In this document: piece by piece, positions 26,498 through 35,249 of the stretch
Numbering within the stretch: the first letter of the stretch is position 1
Layout: every line of letters starts with the position of its first letter
Assembly (NCBI GenBank): GCA_016194905.1
Contig: JACQAP010000014.1
Coordinates: forward strand, 123,863-187,862
Direction: 5' to 3'
Source of the DNA: Betaproteobacteria bacterium
Lineage (GTDB): Bacteria > Pseudomonadota > Gammaproteobacteria > Burkholderiales > JACQAP01
Length of the DNA: 64,000 nucleotides
The notes under the pieces: model-generated
The model's database searches: none
The model's input: only the letters and a program-made list of their open reading frames with translations
Told to the model about the DNA's origin: nothing
Position numbers and translations under genes: made by a program

Positions 26498-26976
26498 AAT
26501 TCGTGTTTTCCTCCGGCTGGACTACCTGCGAAAAGTGGTGCTATATCGCGGTGTCTCGTGCCGCATAACTCTTATTTATCCTGTACCACTGCAGGATAAC
26601 AAGGCGCTGTTGGGATAACAGGGTCAAGTTGTTGGGATAACGCGGCAATGCAAGATAGCAAGGCATTTGTCATGTTTCCTTCATCTATCGGGGCCATTTT
26701 GTACAGAGAAAGGACCTTTGTCTGGCGCCGTTCAACTTCCGCTCTTGGCCGATCTTGGACTTTGTATGTTGGATGGCGTTGAATCGAATGAATTACATTC
26801 ATTTCCGTCTGTTCATGGGTGACACCCAAACTATATTGCGATTGACGCTGCAGGTTTTAAAACCAAATTTTCAGCGTATAGTTCAAACTTCGCTGCGCAT
26901 GGCTGTAATGACAGGCGAAAGAATCAAGTTCTATTCCACTGTGTATTTTAAGTAACAACAGAGAGGAGGCGACAAC
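26498..26976. other. 479-base intergenic region with GGATAACA repeats
   Basis: No gene is recognised. It holds an eight-base inverted repeat, TTATCCTG (26576-26583) and CAGGATAA (26592-26599), and three GGATAAC units near 26594, 26613 and 26635, spaced about 19-22 bases. Two helical turns between units would place bound proteins on one face, so a regulatory array is possible. The remainder upstream of the membrane-protein gene is AT-richer than average. Confidence 0.4.
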
Positions 26977-27450
26977 ATGGCACAAGACAATTCATCTGTT
27001 CGTACCGGTTCCACCATGATGTTGATTGCTGCTCTGGCTTTCATTGGGTATGCCGTAGTCTTTTTTATCCGCAGTTTTACCAGTACTGGTTTTGAGCTTG
27101 GCGTAGAGACCTTGAATGGCGTAACCAAGGAACAGCTCAACGCTCTTAACCCTGCGGTGGTCTATTACATTAATCATCTGCACATTGCGACTGCTGGTTT
27201 CATTGCCGCCACCGGCATCGCCGTTGCAGCCCTCTCTTGGTGGGGGGTCCGCAAAGGAGAATGGTGGGCGTGGTGGGCCGCCGTAGTTTCCCCCGTGGCG
27301 GGCTTAGCCGTTGCTCTGCCGATGCATTACTTTGGTCACTTTTCCTATGACTGGGTGAGCCATCTGGGGCCAATCTATCTGGCAACGCTCCTATTTGTGA
27401 TAGGGGCTCTGCAGGTCCTCCGAGGCTTTCTACAAAAAGGGGGCACGTAA
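26977..27450 (+). CDS. four-helix integral membrane protein, uncharacterised
   Basis: A 157-residue protein with four hydrophobic segments (about residues 12-32, 65-88, 96-118 and 130-150) separated by short loops. It contains histidines in helix-adjacent positions (INHLHIATAG, MHYFGHFSYDWVSHLG), which could bind metal or haem, but no known motif is met. The start has a strong AGAGGAGG upstream. Neighbours give no functional hint. Confidence 0.8.
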   Translation: MAQDNSSVRTGSTMMLIAALAFIGYAVVFFIRSFTSTGFELGVETLNGVTKEQLNALNPAVVYYINHLHIATAGFIAATGIAVAALSWWGVRKGEWWAWWAAVVSPVAGLAVALPMHYFGHFSYDWVSHLGPIYLATLLFVIGALQVLRGFLQKGGT

Positions 27451-27541
27451 TGTTCTAACAGGGTCCCTACAGTTTCCAAATGCCCCGATGTCCGCAATCG
27501 GCCGGTCTGCGACTGTCGGCCGATGGGCGCTTTCAGCGCAA

Positions 27542-27838
27542 TTAAGTTCTGCCGTAGCCAGCCTCCCGCTGACTGCGAATTGCGAGCACGAAGACCGTGT
27601 CGATCTGCTCGATGTAGCGGTACAAAGCTACGTAGCCACGGGCTCTGCGTCCGATGACCAACTCCCTCATGTCTGCGGATACGGGTCTTCCAATAAGCGG
27701 ATTGTGTTGGAGTACGTCTATAGCCTGAATGATTTCCCTGACACGGCCAGGCGCCTCCTCAATAGCGTACTCCGAGAGGTGATCGAGGATGCGATCAAAG
27801 TCGTCCCGGATCTCAGGAGCCAACTCAATCCTGGCCAT
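27542..27838 (-). CDS. RelE/ParE-family toxin
   Basis: A 98-residue toxin of the ParE group. It begins with helices LAPEIRDDFDRILDHLSEYA and a middle segment VLQHNPLIGRPVSADMRELV, followed by the strands RRARGYVALYRYIEQIDTVFVLAIRSQREAGY; arginines on the C-terminal strands are the usual functional residues. ParE toxins inhibit DNA gyrase, whereas RelE relatives cut mRNA; the sequence alone favours ParE. The antitoxin gene precedes it with two bases between, the standard operon order. Confidence 0.9.
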   Translation of the reverse strand: MARIELAPEIRDDFDRILDHLSEYAIEEAPGRVREIIQAIDVLQHNPLIGRPVSADMRELVIGRRARGYVALYRYIEQIDTVFVLAIRSQREAGYGRT

Positions 27839-27840
27839 CC

Positions 27841-28125
27841 TCAGCGAGCCAGCTTCTTAGCCACCGGGCGCGTGACGGTTTTCCCCGCGATTCGATCTTC
27901 AAGATAGCTGCGCATTTTTTCCCAGGAAATCGTCTTACCGGAAGCTACGAGATCGGCATAGCGCTTTTCGGCAACGTCACGAAAGTCTGCGCGGCGTTCT
28001 GCCTGATCCGCCTTCTCTGCGATCGCCTCCAGAATGAAGCTATGCGCCGTAGTTCCGGCACGCTCAGCAGCGGCGGCAACGCGAGCCTTCAGATCCTCCG
28101 GTAGCCGGATCGTGGTCGTGGACAT
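27841..28125 (-). CDS. ribbon-helix-helix antitoxin (CopG/ParD-like)
   Basis: A 94-residue antitoxin. The N-terminal ribbon-helix-helix reads TTTIRLPEDLKARVAAAAER then AGTTAHSFILEAIAEKA, which dimerises and binds DNA. The C-terminal half is charged and presumably wraps the toxin. The start at 28125 excludes twelve residues read through the operator. It is first in the operon, and the perfect palindrome at 28151-28172 just upstream is its likely operator. Confidence 0.9.
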   Translation of the reverse strand: MSTTTIRLPEDLKARVAAAAERAGTTAHSFILEAIAEKADQAERRADFRDVAEKRYADLVASGKTISWEKMRSYLEDRIAGKTVTRPVAKKLAR

Positions 28126-28150
28126 GTTTGGACTCCAACGCAAAATTGCA

Positions 28151-28172
28151 ATGTAGCACAAACGTGCTACAT
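28151..28172. promoter_or_regulatory. palindromic operator of the toxin-antitoxin operon
   Basis: ATGTAGCAC and GTGCTACAT form a perfect nine-base inverted repeat with a four-base spacer, 26 bases upstream of the antitoxin start. RHH antitoxins autoregulate by binding such sites. Confidence 0.8.
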
Positions 28173-28182
28173 CAGCAAAGAT

Positions 28183-30393
28183 TCAGGTCATTGCGTGTTC
28201 CGCGAGCGGGAATTCGAGGCGGATTACCACGCCCGAACCGTCTTCGCGATTGAGTGCGCTTGCGCGAGCGCCGTGAAATTCGGCGATCAGGCGCACGATG
28301 TACAGGCCCAGGCCGAGATGCGGTTCTGCCTGCGTGTGCTCGTTGCGCACCGAGATCATCGATTCGAACAACCGGTCCTGCATGTCGGCGGGCAGCGGCG
28401 GGCCTGCATTGAACACGGACAGGCGCGCGCCCGACGCTAAAAGGGTACTCCACGCTAGAGGGGTACTCCGACGTGTTTCGCCCGTAGGGTATTCGCGTTG
28501 CAACTCGAACCGGATCGTGCTGTCCGGCGCACTGAACTCCACCGCATTGGCGGCGAGCTTGTCCAGCATCTGGGCAACCAGGTCGGGCGCGCCGTAGACC
28601 GTGAACGGACCGGGCCCCGCGTCGAAGACGATGTTGCGGTCCCGATGCGCGAGTCGGTATCCCTCGACGCAGCCCCGCACGACTTCGGCCAGGTCGAAAT
28701 GTTCGCGCTCGACCGAGGCAAGCGATTGTTCCAGACGCGTCGCTTCGCTCATGCGCGTGAAAATGGTGGTAAGCCGGCCCAGGCCTTCCTCCGCGCGGTG
28801 AAGATAGACGCGTGCCTCGTCGGGCAGCTCGACCTGTTTCAGATTATCGAGAGAAGATCGGACCACCGCGACCGGTGTGCGCAATTCGTGCGACAGGCGG
28901 CCGGCCAGCGTTTCGAGATAGCCGGTGTATTGCTGCAGCCGCCGCAGGATGTCGGCGAAACTGCGGGACAGGTCGCCGAGTTCGTCTCCGGCATCGGAGC
29001 CGCCGACGGTGCCCAGCACGCGGCCGTGGGGATCGATAGAATTTTCGGTTTCATCCCGCAGGCGGCGGATGCGCAGCGACAGGCGCGTCGCAAAAATCAG
29101 GAGCGCGGCGGTGCCGCCGACATAGACCACGAGCAGGGCGGCGAACAGTTTTTCGAATGCGCGATTGCGCAGCGCCAGCACGTCGTTGGTCGTTTCCTCG
29201 ATCAGCACAGCGCCGACGACTTTATCCTCCAGCCAAACCGGCTGCGCGGCCGAAAGCACGACCGCGCGTGAATCCGGCGTGAGCCGGCGGCGCGTGCCGG
29301 TCTGCCCCGCGAGCGCTTCGTCGATCTCGCGTCCTTCCAGGCGGTAGGTGCCGGGCGCGATGTCCTGGAAATCCTCATTCGGTTCCGACATCGCGAGCCG
29401 CAGGATCGGTCGAACCAGAACGTCGGCGGCGGCTTCCCAGAAGCGCGTGAACGGTTCCTGGTCGGGGTCGACTTGCGCGGGCGGCGCGCGCAGCGAGCCG
29501 GCCTGGGCGATGACGCGATGGTTGACGTCGAGCACCCAGATGCGCGAGCGCGCGCGTCCCAGCCTGCGCACCAATTCGCTGACTTCGGGAGACGGTACGA
29601 TCACCGCACCGAGTCCCTGCTTGCTCGAGGTATCGGACGTGCCGATCGAACTGGCAGGCGATCCGGGATCATCGACATTGGCGACGGTGAATCCGAGGCG
29701 CGGTCCCACCAGCGAGCGCGGCAGGCGCAGTTCCATCAGGTATCCGCCCGGCACCAGGCGAAACATGGCCTGGATGCGCGTGTCGGGAATCTGCTCGCCG
29801 TCTGCCGTCAAAAGATAAACCGATGCCTTGCCTGTGCCGCGCGCATCGATGGCGAAGCGCAGGAATTCGTCGTCCGGCGTCACCACCGCCACTTCCAGAT
29901 GATCGGCTGCCTGCAACGGATCCTTTTCAGGATCGCGCAGCACGACCCTGGCGTCCGACACTTCGAACAGTGCGTAGATGGCGTTACCGTGCCGGCCGAT
30001 GCGATAGCGTGCAGCGAATGCACGAGACTCGGGATTGCCCGCGCCCGCTCCTACCGAATGGGGTGTCACCGATTGGCGGGCCCAGTCTTCGGTCAGGCCA
30101 TCGACGACGATCGGCGCGGGAAGATTGTCGATTCTCAGATCGTTGCCCTGCGCCAGTGCAAAGGGATACACCTCGCCGCTCAGAAACAGGCTGGGCCGGT
30201 CGTTGAGCGCGGTTCCCACCGCTCGGGCGGTGGCGACGACGCCTTGTTCCTGCACCTTGAGCAGCAAATGTTCGAGCTCGCGCACGTAGAGAAACCCGAG
30301 CAGCGGGATCAGCAGCAGGATGCTTGCCGCGAGAAACAGTTTCAGGCGCAAGCCGGCGCGCAATCCCGGTCCGCGCTGCTCAGCGATCGCCAT
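28183..30393 (-). CDS. sensor histidine kinase of the proteobacterial dedicated sortase system
   Basis: About 736 residues. Two transmembrane helices (near residues 18-38 and 440-462) enclose a large periplasmic domain with carbohydrate-binding-like strands. The cytoplasmic part has a HAMP-like linker, the phospho-acceptor His502 in LSHELRTPVAVVRSSLDNLK, an N box (KLAANAVEFSAPDS), a G1-type VFNAGPPLP and G2 HLGLGLYIVRLIAE. Residues about 633-653, between N and G1 boxes, are encoded by a dispersed palindromic repeat inserted in frame (28437-28497). The start ATG 30393 overlaps the response-regulator gene by 14 bases. Position next to the response regulator, sortase and VIT/VWA target identifies the system. 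Confidence 0.9.
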   Translation of the reverse strand: MAIAEQRGPGLRAGLRLKLFLAASILLLIPLLGFLYVRELEHLLLKVQEQGVVATARAVGTALNDRPSLFLSGEVYPFALAQGNDLRIDNLPAPIVVDGLTEDWARQSVTPHSVGAGAGNPESRAFAARYRIGRHGNAIYALFEVSDARVVLRDPEKDPLQAADHLEVAVVTPDDEFLRFAIDARGTGKASVYLLTADGEQIPDTRIQAMFRLVPGGYLMELRLPRSLVGPRLGFTVANVDDPGSPASSIGTSDTSSKQGLGAVIVPSPEVSELVRRLGRARSRIWVLDVNHRVIAQAGSLRAPPAQVDPDQEPFTRFWEAAADVLVRPILRLAMSEPNEDFQDIAPGTYRLEGREIDEALAGQTGTRRRLTPDSRAVVLSAAQPVWLEDKVVGAVLIEETTNDVLALRNRAFEKLFAALLVVYVGGTAALLIFATRLSLRIRRLRDETENSIDPHGRVLGTVGGSDAGDELGDLSRSFADILRRLQQYTGYLETLAGRLSHELRTPVAVVRSSLDNLKQVELPDEARVYLHRAEEGLGRLTTIFTRMSEATRLEQSLASVEREHFDLAEVVRGCVEGYRLAHRDRNIVFDAGPGPFTVYGAPDLVAQMLDKLAANAVEFSAPDSTIRFELQREYPTGETRRSTPLAWSTLLASGARLSVFNAGPPLPADMQDRLFESMISVRNEHTQAEPHLGLGLYIVRLIAEFHGARASALNREDGSGVVIRLEFPLAEHAMT
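28437..28497. repeat. palindromic repeat copy A3, inserted in frame inside the histidine kinase gene
   Basis: The 61 bases read CTAAAAGGGTACTCCACG, CTAGAGGGGTACTCCGACG, TGTTTCGCCCGTAGGG, TATTCGCG, matching the intergenic copies at 19002 and 25356. On the minus strand it encodes the peptide EYPTGETRRSTPLAWSTLL, which has no counterpart in the usual kinase alignment between ELQR and GARLSVFN. The frame stays open on both sides. Confidence 0.88.
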
Positions 30394-31075
30394 GCCAGCG
30401 GTAACCCAGGCCGTACACGCTCTGGATCGAATCGAAGGCGGCATCGAGCGCGGCGAACTTGCGGCGGATGCGCTTGATGTGGGACGTGATGGTGCTGTCG
30501 TCGACCGTCAGGCTTGCTTCGCGCATGAGCGCGTCGCGATCCTTGACGTGGCCCGGGAATTTGGCGAGCGCATGCACGATCCAGAATTCGGTCAGCGTGA
30601 GTTCCACCTGATGCTCCGCCCAGTGCGCTTCCATGCGCTTGAGGTTGAGCCTGAGTCGTCCGCGCTCGATCACGTCTTCGGCGGCCGGGGGCGCGCCCAT
30701 GACTTCGATGCGCCGGAACAACGCCGCGATGCGAGCCAGCAGATGCGGCAGGCTGATGTCCTTGGTCAGGTAGTCGTCGGCGCCCATGCGCAGGCCGGAC
30801 ACGGTGTCGAGGTCGCCATCGCGCGCCGTCAGGAAAATGATCGGCAGCGTCGATGACATGGCGCGCAGCTCGCGGCAAAGCGCGAACCCGCCCTCGATTT
30901 CGTCCGCCAGCCCGATGTCGATCAGCGCGAGGTCCGGCAAGCGGATGCGCATCGCCTTGAGCGCTTCCGCACGATTGGCGAAGGCAGCGACTTCGTAGCC
31001 CTGGCGGCGGAGCACGTCCGCGTAGTTCTCGCGGATCGCGGGGTCGTCTTCGATAACGGCGATACGCCTGGCCAT
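30380..31075 (-). CDS. response regulator of the dedicated sortase system (OmpR-type)
   Basis: A 231-residue two-domain regulator. The receiver domain begins RRIAVIEDDPAIRENYADVL, has the acidic pair (Asp10, Asp11), phospho-acceptor Asp53 in LALIDIGLA, a Thr in FLTARDGD and Lys in DDYLTKDISL. The C-terminal winged helix covers residues about 135-230. It presumably controls the sortase/target pair encoded divergently 190 bases away. It is the first gene of the minus-strand unit and overlaps the kinase gene by 14 bases. Confidence 0.92.
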   Translation of the reverse strand: MARRIAVIEDDPAIRENYADVLRRQGYEVAAFANRAEALKAMRIRLPDLALIDIGLADEIEGGFALCRELRAMSSTLPIIFLTARDGDLDTVSGLRMGADDYLTKDISLPHLLARIAALFRRIEVMGAPPAAEDVIERGRLRLNLKRMEAHWAEHQVELTLTEFWIVHALAKFPGHVKDRDALMREASLTVDDSTITSHIKRIRRKFAALDAAFDSIQSVYGLGYRWHGDR

Positions 31076-31267
31076 CCTGTTTTGATGCTCCTTGTCTCTG
31101 GCGCAGAACTATACCCGAGCACCGCTGCGCCGCGCGCGGTCAGGCGAAATGCCATTTTTTTGCCACATTTCGCCCGCAGCTTTCCCTTTCCCCGACCGGG
31201 TCCCGCCCCACACCGGCGCTTCAATGGCTTCCGTGCAGATCGCACTGAAGCTCTCCTGGAGGCGGAC

Positions 31268-33490
31268 ATGAAAATTTTCTCGAATCGCAGTTTGGTGGGA
31301 CCGCAGACGCCGGCTTTTTCAATGGCCCGCGATGTCGTGCGCATTGTCATTGCAGCCGTGCTGGCGGGAACCGGTTTCGCGCTCCTGCTGGCATTGACCG
31401 TATTGTCGCTGACCGTGATCGCGCCGCCGGCGCAAGCCTCGGGCGCGCCGGTGCTGGCCTCCGCCGAACCAGACCAGGCAGCCGGACCGCCGACCGAGAA
31501 GCCCGGCGAGCAAACCAGTGGCAGTTTCCTGGTGCGCGTGCGCCCGTCCGGCCGGTTGATACGTTCTCCGGCCCTGAGTACCGACGTCAAAATCTCGGTG
31601 AGCGGCATGGTGGCACGGGCCGTCGTCGCGCAGCAGTTCAAGAACGATTCGCCGGACTGGATCGAGGGCGTCTACGTCTTTCCGCTGCCGGAAAACGCCG
31701 CAGTGGACCGGCTGCGCATGCAGGTGGGCGATCGCCAAATCGAAGGCCAGATTCGCGAGCGCGCGCAGGCGCGTGCCGAATACGAGGCGGCGCGCGATCG
31801 GGGCAGCCGGGCGTCGCTGGTGGAACAGGAACGTCCCAACATCTTCACCAGCAGCGTGGCGAACCTCGGACCGGGCGAGACGCTGACCGTGGAGATCGAA
31901 TACCAGCAGACGCTGCGTTATGAAGACGCTGCCGTCAGCCTGCGGTTTCCGACCGTCGTCGCGCCTCGCTACATTCCGGGCAAGCCGCAATCGGAGGCGC
32001 CGCGCTTGGACACATCAAAGGGCTCCGGCTGGGCGGCGAATACGGACCAGGTGCCGGATGCATCGCGCATCACGCCGCCGGTCGTCGCGGAGGGTGAGCA
32101 GCCGCGCAACCCCGTCACGCTGCATGTCGAACTCGATGCCGGCTTTCCGGTGGGCGAGGTCAAGAGCCGCTATCACGCGGTCACCGTGGAGAAGCGGGAC
32201 GACAACCGCTACGAAGTTTCCTTGGGCGTAGGTCCGTTTGCCGCCGACCGGGATTTCGAACTGGTGTGGCACCCGCTCGCGGGAGCGCAACCGCGCGGCA
32301 GCCTGTTTCGCGAAACCAAGGAGGGCGAAACACATTTGTTGCTGACGATTTTTCCGCCGGTCGGCAGCCAGGCCACCGAGAAGCGCCTGCCGCGCGAAGC
32401 GATCTACGTGATCGATACGTCCGGATCGATGCAGGGTGCATCGCTCGAACAGGCCAGGAAGGCATTGCATCTCGCCCTCCGGCAGCTCACCCGTGAAGAC
32501 CGCTTCAACGTCATTCAATTCAATTCGGTGACGGACACATTGTTTGCCTCGCCGCGCGAAGCGAACGAAAAGAATCTCGAGGCGGCACGGCACTACGTCG
32601 ACAAATTGCACGCCACCGGCGGCACCGAAATGGCGCCGGCATTGCGGGCGGCGCTCGATGCGCCGGCGAAGGAGGGTTTCCTGCGCCAGGTGGTGTTCAT
32701 GACCGACGGCAGCGTCGGCAACGAGGACGAGCTGTTCAAGCTGATCCAGAAAAAACTCGGACGCAGCAGGCTGTTCACGGTGGGCATCGGATCCGCACCG
32801 AACAGCCACTTCATGACCAAGGCCGCGCAACTTGGCCGCGGCAGTTTCACCTACATCGGGGACATCGCCGAGGTCGGTGAAAAGATGGGCGCGCTGTTCG
32901 GCAAACTCGAACACCCGGTCCTGTCCGACATCGTCGTCGAATGGCCGGCCAGCGTCAGCGCCGAGGGCTATCCGCAAAAACTGCCCGATCTGTATCTCGG
33001 CGAACCGGTGGTGCTGAGTGCGCGCGCCGAAGGATTGTTGCGCGGCAAAGTCGTGGTGCGCGGGCAGTCAGGCGAACAGTCGTGGAGTTCGAAATTCGAC
33101 CTGGGACAAGCGCACGACGGCAAGGGCATGGGCGTGATCTGGGCGCGGCGCAAGATCGAATCGCTGACCGATTCCCTGCAGGACGGCGCCAACAAGGAAA
33201 AGGTTCGCGAGGCGGTCGTGGACATTGCATTGAAACACCACCTGGTGACGCGCTATACCAGCCTCGTCGCCGTGGACGTGACGCCGGTGCGCCCCGAGGG
33301 AGAAGCACTCGATGCGCAGGCGGTGCCCGCCAATCTGCCGCAGGGCTGGAGCCATGAAGGCGTGTTCGGTTCGTTGCCGAAGACCGCCACGTCGGCAGGA
33401 TTGCATCTCATCCTGGCGTTGCTGGCAGGCGCACTGGCCGTCCTCGTCTATGCGCGCAGGAAGGCAGTCTACGCACGGAGGAAGGTATGA
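31268..33490 (+). CDS. sortase target protein with VIT and von Willebrand A domains
   Basis: A 740-residue cell-envelope protein. An N-terminal membrane segment (AAVLAGTGFALLLALTVLSL) is followed by a VIT domain (residues about 95-230, VAQQFKNDSPDWIEGVYVFP) and a VWA domain with an intact metal site, Asp383 in YVIDTSGSMQGAS and a later MTDGSVGNEDE. The C-terminus is a sorting signal: LPKTATSAG at 703-711, a hydrophobic stretch and a basic tail. The ATG at 31268 follows CTGGAGG. Family knowledge: such targets sit next to a single dedicated sortase, and the stop/start overlap with that gene (ATGA) supports the pairing. Confidence 0.93.
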   Translation: MKIFSNRSLVGPQTPAFSMARDVVRIVIAAVLAGTGFALLLALTVLSLTVIAPPAQASGAPVLASAEPDQAAGPPTEKPGEQTSGSFLVRVRPSGRLIRSPALSTDVKISVSGMVARAVVAQQFKNDSPDWIEGVYVFPLPENAAVDRLRMQVGDRQIEGQIRERAQARAEYEAARDRGSRASLVEQERPNIFTSSVANLGPGETLTVEIEYQQTLRYEDAAVSLRFPTVVAPRYIPGKPQSEAPRLDTSKGSGWAANTDQVPDASRITPPVVAEGEQPRNPVTLHVELDAGFPVGEVKSRYHAVTVEKRDDNRYEVSLGVGPFAADRDFELVWHPLAGAQPRGSLFRETKEGETHLLLTIFPPVGSQATEKRLPREAIYVIDTSGSMQGASLEQARKALHLALRQLTREDRFNVIQFNSVTDTLFASPREANEKNLEAARHYVDKLHATGGTEMAPALRAALDAPAKEGFLRQVVFMTDGSVGNEDELFKLIQKKLGRSRLFTVGIGSAPNSHFMTKAAQLGRGSFTYIGDIAEVGEKMGALFGKLEHPVLSDIVVEWPASVSAEGYPQKLPDLYLGEPVVLSARAEGLLRGKVVVRGQSGEQSWSSKFDLGQAHDGKGMGVIWARRKIESLTDSLQDGANKEKVREAVVDIALKHHLVTRYTSLVAVDVTPVRPEGEALDAQAVPANLPQGWSHEGVFGSLPKTATSAGLHLILALLAGALAVLVYARRKAVYARRKV

Positions 33491-34077
33491 AATCGCGCAC
33501 GCACACGATGCTTTTTCTGGGACTGGTTTCCGTGTCCGTCTGGCAGGCTGGCGAAGCGGCGTACATCCATGCCAAGGCCTGGATGGCGCAGCGGCTGATT
33601 GCTTCGGCCTGGGACCGGTCTCTCGCGACCGGCGTCAGCGTGAAGCCCTGGCCGTGGGCCGATACCTACCCGGTTGCGCGTCTCGAAGCGCCGCGTCAGG
33701 GCGCTGCGCTGATGGTGCTGGCCGGTGCCAGCGGCCGCACGCTGGCCTTCGGTCCCGGTCATGTCGACGGCACTCCCTTGCCCGGCGAGCCGGGCAACGC
33801 CGTGGTCAGCGGCCATCGCGATACGCATTTCGCTTTTCTGCGCGAGTTGCGCTCCGGAGACACGCTGCTGGTGCATTCCGCCAGCGGCCGCGTGGCGCGT
33901 TACGTGGTCTCGGGCATCGAAGTCGTGCGCAACAAGGATATCCGTGTGCTGCTCGACGTGGGCGACGACCGCTTGACCCTGGTGACCTGCTATCCGTTCG
34001 ACACCCCGGTTCCCGGCGGGACGTTGCGTTACGTCGTCGTCGCAACACGGCGCGACGCTGCCGTTACCCGCATATGA
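33487..34077 (+). CDS. class GN sortase
   Basis: A 196-residue transpeptidase of the marine/proteobacterial sortase group. One N-terminal membrane helix (MLFLGLVSVSVWQAG) anchors it. All catalytic residues are visible: His110 in VVSGHRDTHF, Cys168 in LTLVTCYPF and Arg181 in GGTLRYVV. It should cleave the LPKTA signal of the upstream VIT/VWA protein; the acceptor in a Gram-negative envelope is not known. Translation is coupled to the target gene by an ATGA overlap. Confidence 0.94.
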   Translation: MKSRTHTMLFLGLVSVSVWQAGEAAYIHAKAWMAQRLIASAWDRSLATGVSVKPWPWADTYPVARLEAPRQGAALMVLAGASGRTLAFGPGHVDGTPLPGEPGNAVVSGHRDTHFAFLRELRSGDTLLVHSASGRVARYVVSGIEVVRNKDIRVLLDVGDDRLTLVTCYPFDTPVPGGTLRYVVVATRRDAAVTRI

Positions 34078-34095
34078 AAGCGTTTACTTCAAGAG

Positions 34096-34320
34096 CGTAG
34101 ACGCAACAGCTTCAGCCGTAAGTGTTTCACCTTAAGGTCGCAAAGGAAGAGCAACAAAGGTCGCAAAGGAAACCGGAAGAAAGAAATGGGCATCGTGAAT
34201 CACGGAGAAATATTGACCATGCATGCCAATGGTACCGGTTTGAACCATTGCATCATTGATTTTGCATTCCTTTGCGTCCTTTGCGTCCTCTGCGCCTCTG
34301 CGTTGAGATTTTTTTGCCTT
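34096..34320. repeat. repeat cluster: GCAGCTTCAG-type unit and CTTTGCGTCCTCTGCGCCTC palindrome
   Basis: The left part (CAACAGCTTCAG to GTGTTTCACCTTAAGG) recurs at 25278 and 35265. The GGTCGCAAAGGAA units are matched at the far end by TTCCTTTGCGTCCTTTGCG and CTCTGCGCCTCTGCGTTG, giving a long imperfect hairpin between the sortase gene and the CoA-ester lyase gene. Related CAGAGGCGCAGAG sequence occurs at 63840. Confidence 0.75.
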
Positions 34321-34341
34321 TGAAGGCGGCGTGAGGCTAGC

Positions 34342-35244
34342 ATGCCGTCTTTCGTCAGAATCGGACTACGCTCCATGCTGCAATCCAATCATGCCGTTCG
34401 TCCCCGCAGAAGCCTGTTGTTCGTGCCCGGCCTGCGTCCGGACCGTTTCGTCAAGGCACTGGATTCCGGCGCGGACATCGTCTGCATCGACATGGAAGAT
34501 GCCGTTGCGCGCAGCCGCAAGGACGAAGGCCGTGCGCTGACGCTGCCGTTGTTCAAGACGAACACCCATCCCCATGTCGAGCAGATGGTGCGCATCAACG
34601 GCCTGTCCACGCCGGACGGACTGAAGGATCTCTCGGCTATCATCGAATCGGACGCGCCGCCGCCGGCGATCATGATTCCGAAGGTCCGGTCGGCTGAAGA
34701 AGTGCAGTTGATCGAAACGCTGCTGTCTTCGGGGCCGGCGCGCCAGATCCGCTTCTGCGTCATCATCGAAACCAATCAGGGGCTGGAGCGGGCGATCGAG
34801 ATAGCGAAATCGTCTCCGCGCATCGACTCGATCATCCTCGGCGCCGTCGACATGTCCGCCGACCTGCGTTGCGAGAAATCCTGGGAGCCTTTGCTGTACG
34901 CGCGTTCGCGGCTGGTGCATGCGGCCGCGTCGGCCGGCATCGATCTGCTCGATGTCCCTTTCCTGAATCTCGAGGATGCGGAAGGTCTGCGGCAGGAAGC
35001 CACGGCCTGCGCGCGGCTCGGCTTCACCGGCAAGGCGTCGATCCACCCGAACCAGATCGCGATCATCCATGCCGCGTTCACGCCGGATGCGAAGGCCATC
35101 GAAAAGGCGCGCAAGGTCTGTGCCGCGTTCGAGCAGGACAGCACCGGCCTGGTCGTCGTGGACGGCGAGTTGATCGAGCTGCCGGTCGTGCGATCCATGT
35201 ACCGCGTGCTGGCCATCGCCGAACGCCTTAAGAGCGCCGCCTAG
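34342..35244 (+). CDS. HpcH/HpaI-type CoA-ester lyase (CitE-like)
   Basis: A 300-residue TIM-barrel lyase. It opens with RRSLLFVPGLRPDRFVKALD, includes DIVCIDMEDAVA with the metal-binding Glu/Asp, and later CVIIETNQGLERA, LGAVDMSADLR and FTGKASIHPNQIAIIHAAF, all hallmarks of the citrate-lyase beta-subunit-like family. Members cleave malyl-CoA, citramalyl-CoA or similar esters. Two starts are possible, ATG 34342 with a weak GAGG upstream or ATG 34375, which lies closer to the conserved start. It precedes eutBC by 360 bases of repeats, so co-transcription is uncertain. Confidence 0.85.
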   Translation: MPSFVRIGLRSMLQSNHAVRPRRSLLFVPGLRPDRFVKALDSGADIVCIDMEDAVARSRKDEGRALTLPLFKTNTHPHVEQMVRINGLSTPDGLKDLSAIIESDAPPPAIMIPKVRSAEEVQLIETLLSSGPARQIRFCVIIETNQGLERAIEIAKSSPRIDSIILGAVDMSADLRCEKSWEPLLYARSRLVHAAASAGIDLLDVPFLNLEDAEGLRQEATACARLGFTGKASIHPNQIAIIHAAFTPDAKAIEKARKVCAAFEQDSTGLVVVDGELIELPVVRSMYRVLAIAERLKSAA

Positions 35245-35249
35245 GTCCT

